Position numbers and translations under genes: made by a program. Positions 63,322 to 64,000 of a stretch of 64,000 nucleotides of DNA are shown one piece after another. The DNA comes from Parelaphostrongylus tenuis (lineage: Eukaryota; Nematoda; Chromadorea; Rhabditida; Metastrongylidae): positions 186,001 to 250,000 of the forward strand of contig JAHQIW010000029.1 in the NCBI GenBank assembly GCA_019055375.1, given 5' to 3'. Position 1 is the stretch's first letter. Every line of letters begins with the position of its first letter. Below the pieces are notes generated by a model, which was not told the DNA's origin, did not search any database, and was given only the letters and a program-made list of their open reading frames with translations.

Positions 63322-64000
63322 TCTTTTTTTTGGTGTTATTGTTGATAAAGTTTTTTAAGAGCCGTAATTCGAACACCACAAAACAAACTTAGAAAGGAAA
63401 TGGCCTAGCAGATTCTCAAAAATGGGCCTGTTTTTAGTCTGCAGGCACCCAGCGCACTGTCCTTTTGCATATTCGCAATGAAATCAGAGTTTGTTTGGCA
63501 ATGAGCAATTGGTACAACTCGGGAAATGGAGTCCTCAGAATTCTTTTTCTAACGTTGGCAACTGCTCGAAAAAGTTCAAGAAAGTCAAAAGTTCCCAAGG
63601 GGCCGTATCTACAGCATCTATGCTTACGATATGATACACATACGGCACAACAAATTGTAGTAGCTACTTTTTCCTTCAGTAGTTCCTTTTCTTCTAGTGT
63701 ATTCAACGAGATATCGCACATTTGTTGCCCTTTCGGTTTAATAATTAATAACCAATTCTTTTCAGAAACAAATTCATATATCTCTCTTATATTTCTGTAT
63801 CATGTTGTTCGTAATCTAAAACAATTTTCCTGAGCTTCTACGAATACCGAATCCGATCTGGTTCAGAAGCTCATTGACGATTTTCAAGTAAATTCATTAA
63901 TGTTGATTGATATACAAAACTTTGAACCTTGGTTGGGAATCACACACACAGCTCACCCTTTCCCGGTGGCACGTACTAAACTGCGGTATCTAGGCACATG
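63322..64000. other. Upstream of K2P exon 1, unassigned
   Basis: Overlapping open frames at 63465-63833 (+) and 63721-63434 (-); neither has a family motif. Promoter elements cannot be identified by eye. Confidence 0.35.

Noticed and set aside
1..64000. CRISPR arrays, bacterial operons, rRNA genes
   Set aside because: No regular spacer-repeat arrays, ribosome binding sites or rRNA-like sequence; gene structure is intron-rich eukaryotic.

Overview
The window is eukaryotic nuclear DNA, most likely from a parasitic nematode (hookworm/strongylid-like). It is AT-rich, with short coding exons in long transposon-filled introns. The gene families (a TWK-type two-pore K+ channel, a metazoan DUF229 sulfatase-like protein) and the repeats (RTE, Penelope-like, mariner, piggyBac-like, tRNA-derived SINEs) fit that group. 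An acceptor lies directly on an ATG, as at nematode spliced-leader sites. The species call is inference. Most long open frames are transposon protein; the host genes emerge only by joining exons through splice sites and reading phase.

Three host loci are supported. (1) 59..5562 (+): a DUF229-family gene whose 5' part lies outside the window. Seven exons are recognisable, but one carries a frameshift and another a stop plus a frameshift, so it looks like a pseudogene. (2) 20692..38945 (-), perhaps from 39825: an unrecognised cysteine-rich protein with one clear membrane segment. At least eight phase-compatible exons end in a stop at 20692, and its introns hold an RTE copy, a piggyBac-like element and a Penelope inverted pair. 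(3) 40096..63301 (-): a complete 12-exon, 485-codon K2P potassium channel. All exon phases agree and both pore motifs are intact. One intron is GC-AG and one has an AT donor where GT is expected.

Mobile DNA fills the rest. RTE copies of different ages lie at 23.9-25.6, 34.7-35.1, 37.6-38.6, 52.0-54.5 and 57.6-58.05 kb. Penelope-like elements with GIY-YIG domains form two head-to-head inverted pairs (30.4-33.8 and 43.1-44.85 kb), and solo 3' remnants carry the same hammerhead-like motif. Mariner is present as one nearly full copy (59.4-60.6 kb), two relics, and two internally deleted copies, one of which keeps a short intact frame fusing the N- and C-terminal ends of the transposase. A piggyBac-like element (25.8-28.2 kb) has long inverted arms containing a GATAGT-type satellite. 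tRNA-derived SINEs, hairpin MITEs and a 1.2 kb fold-back account for much of the remainder.

No CRISPR array, rRNA, operon of bacterial type or convincing functional tRNA gene was seen. The 6-20 kb region has no host gene I can defend. Boundaries of repeats are by eye and approximate.
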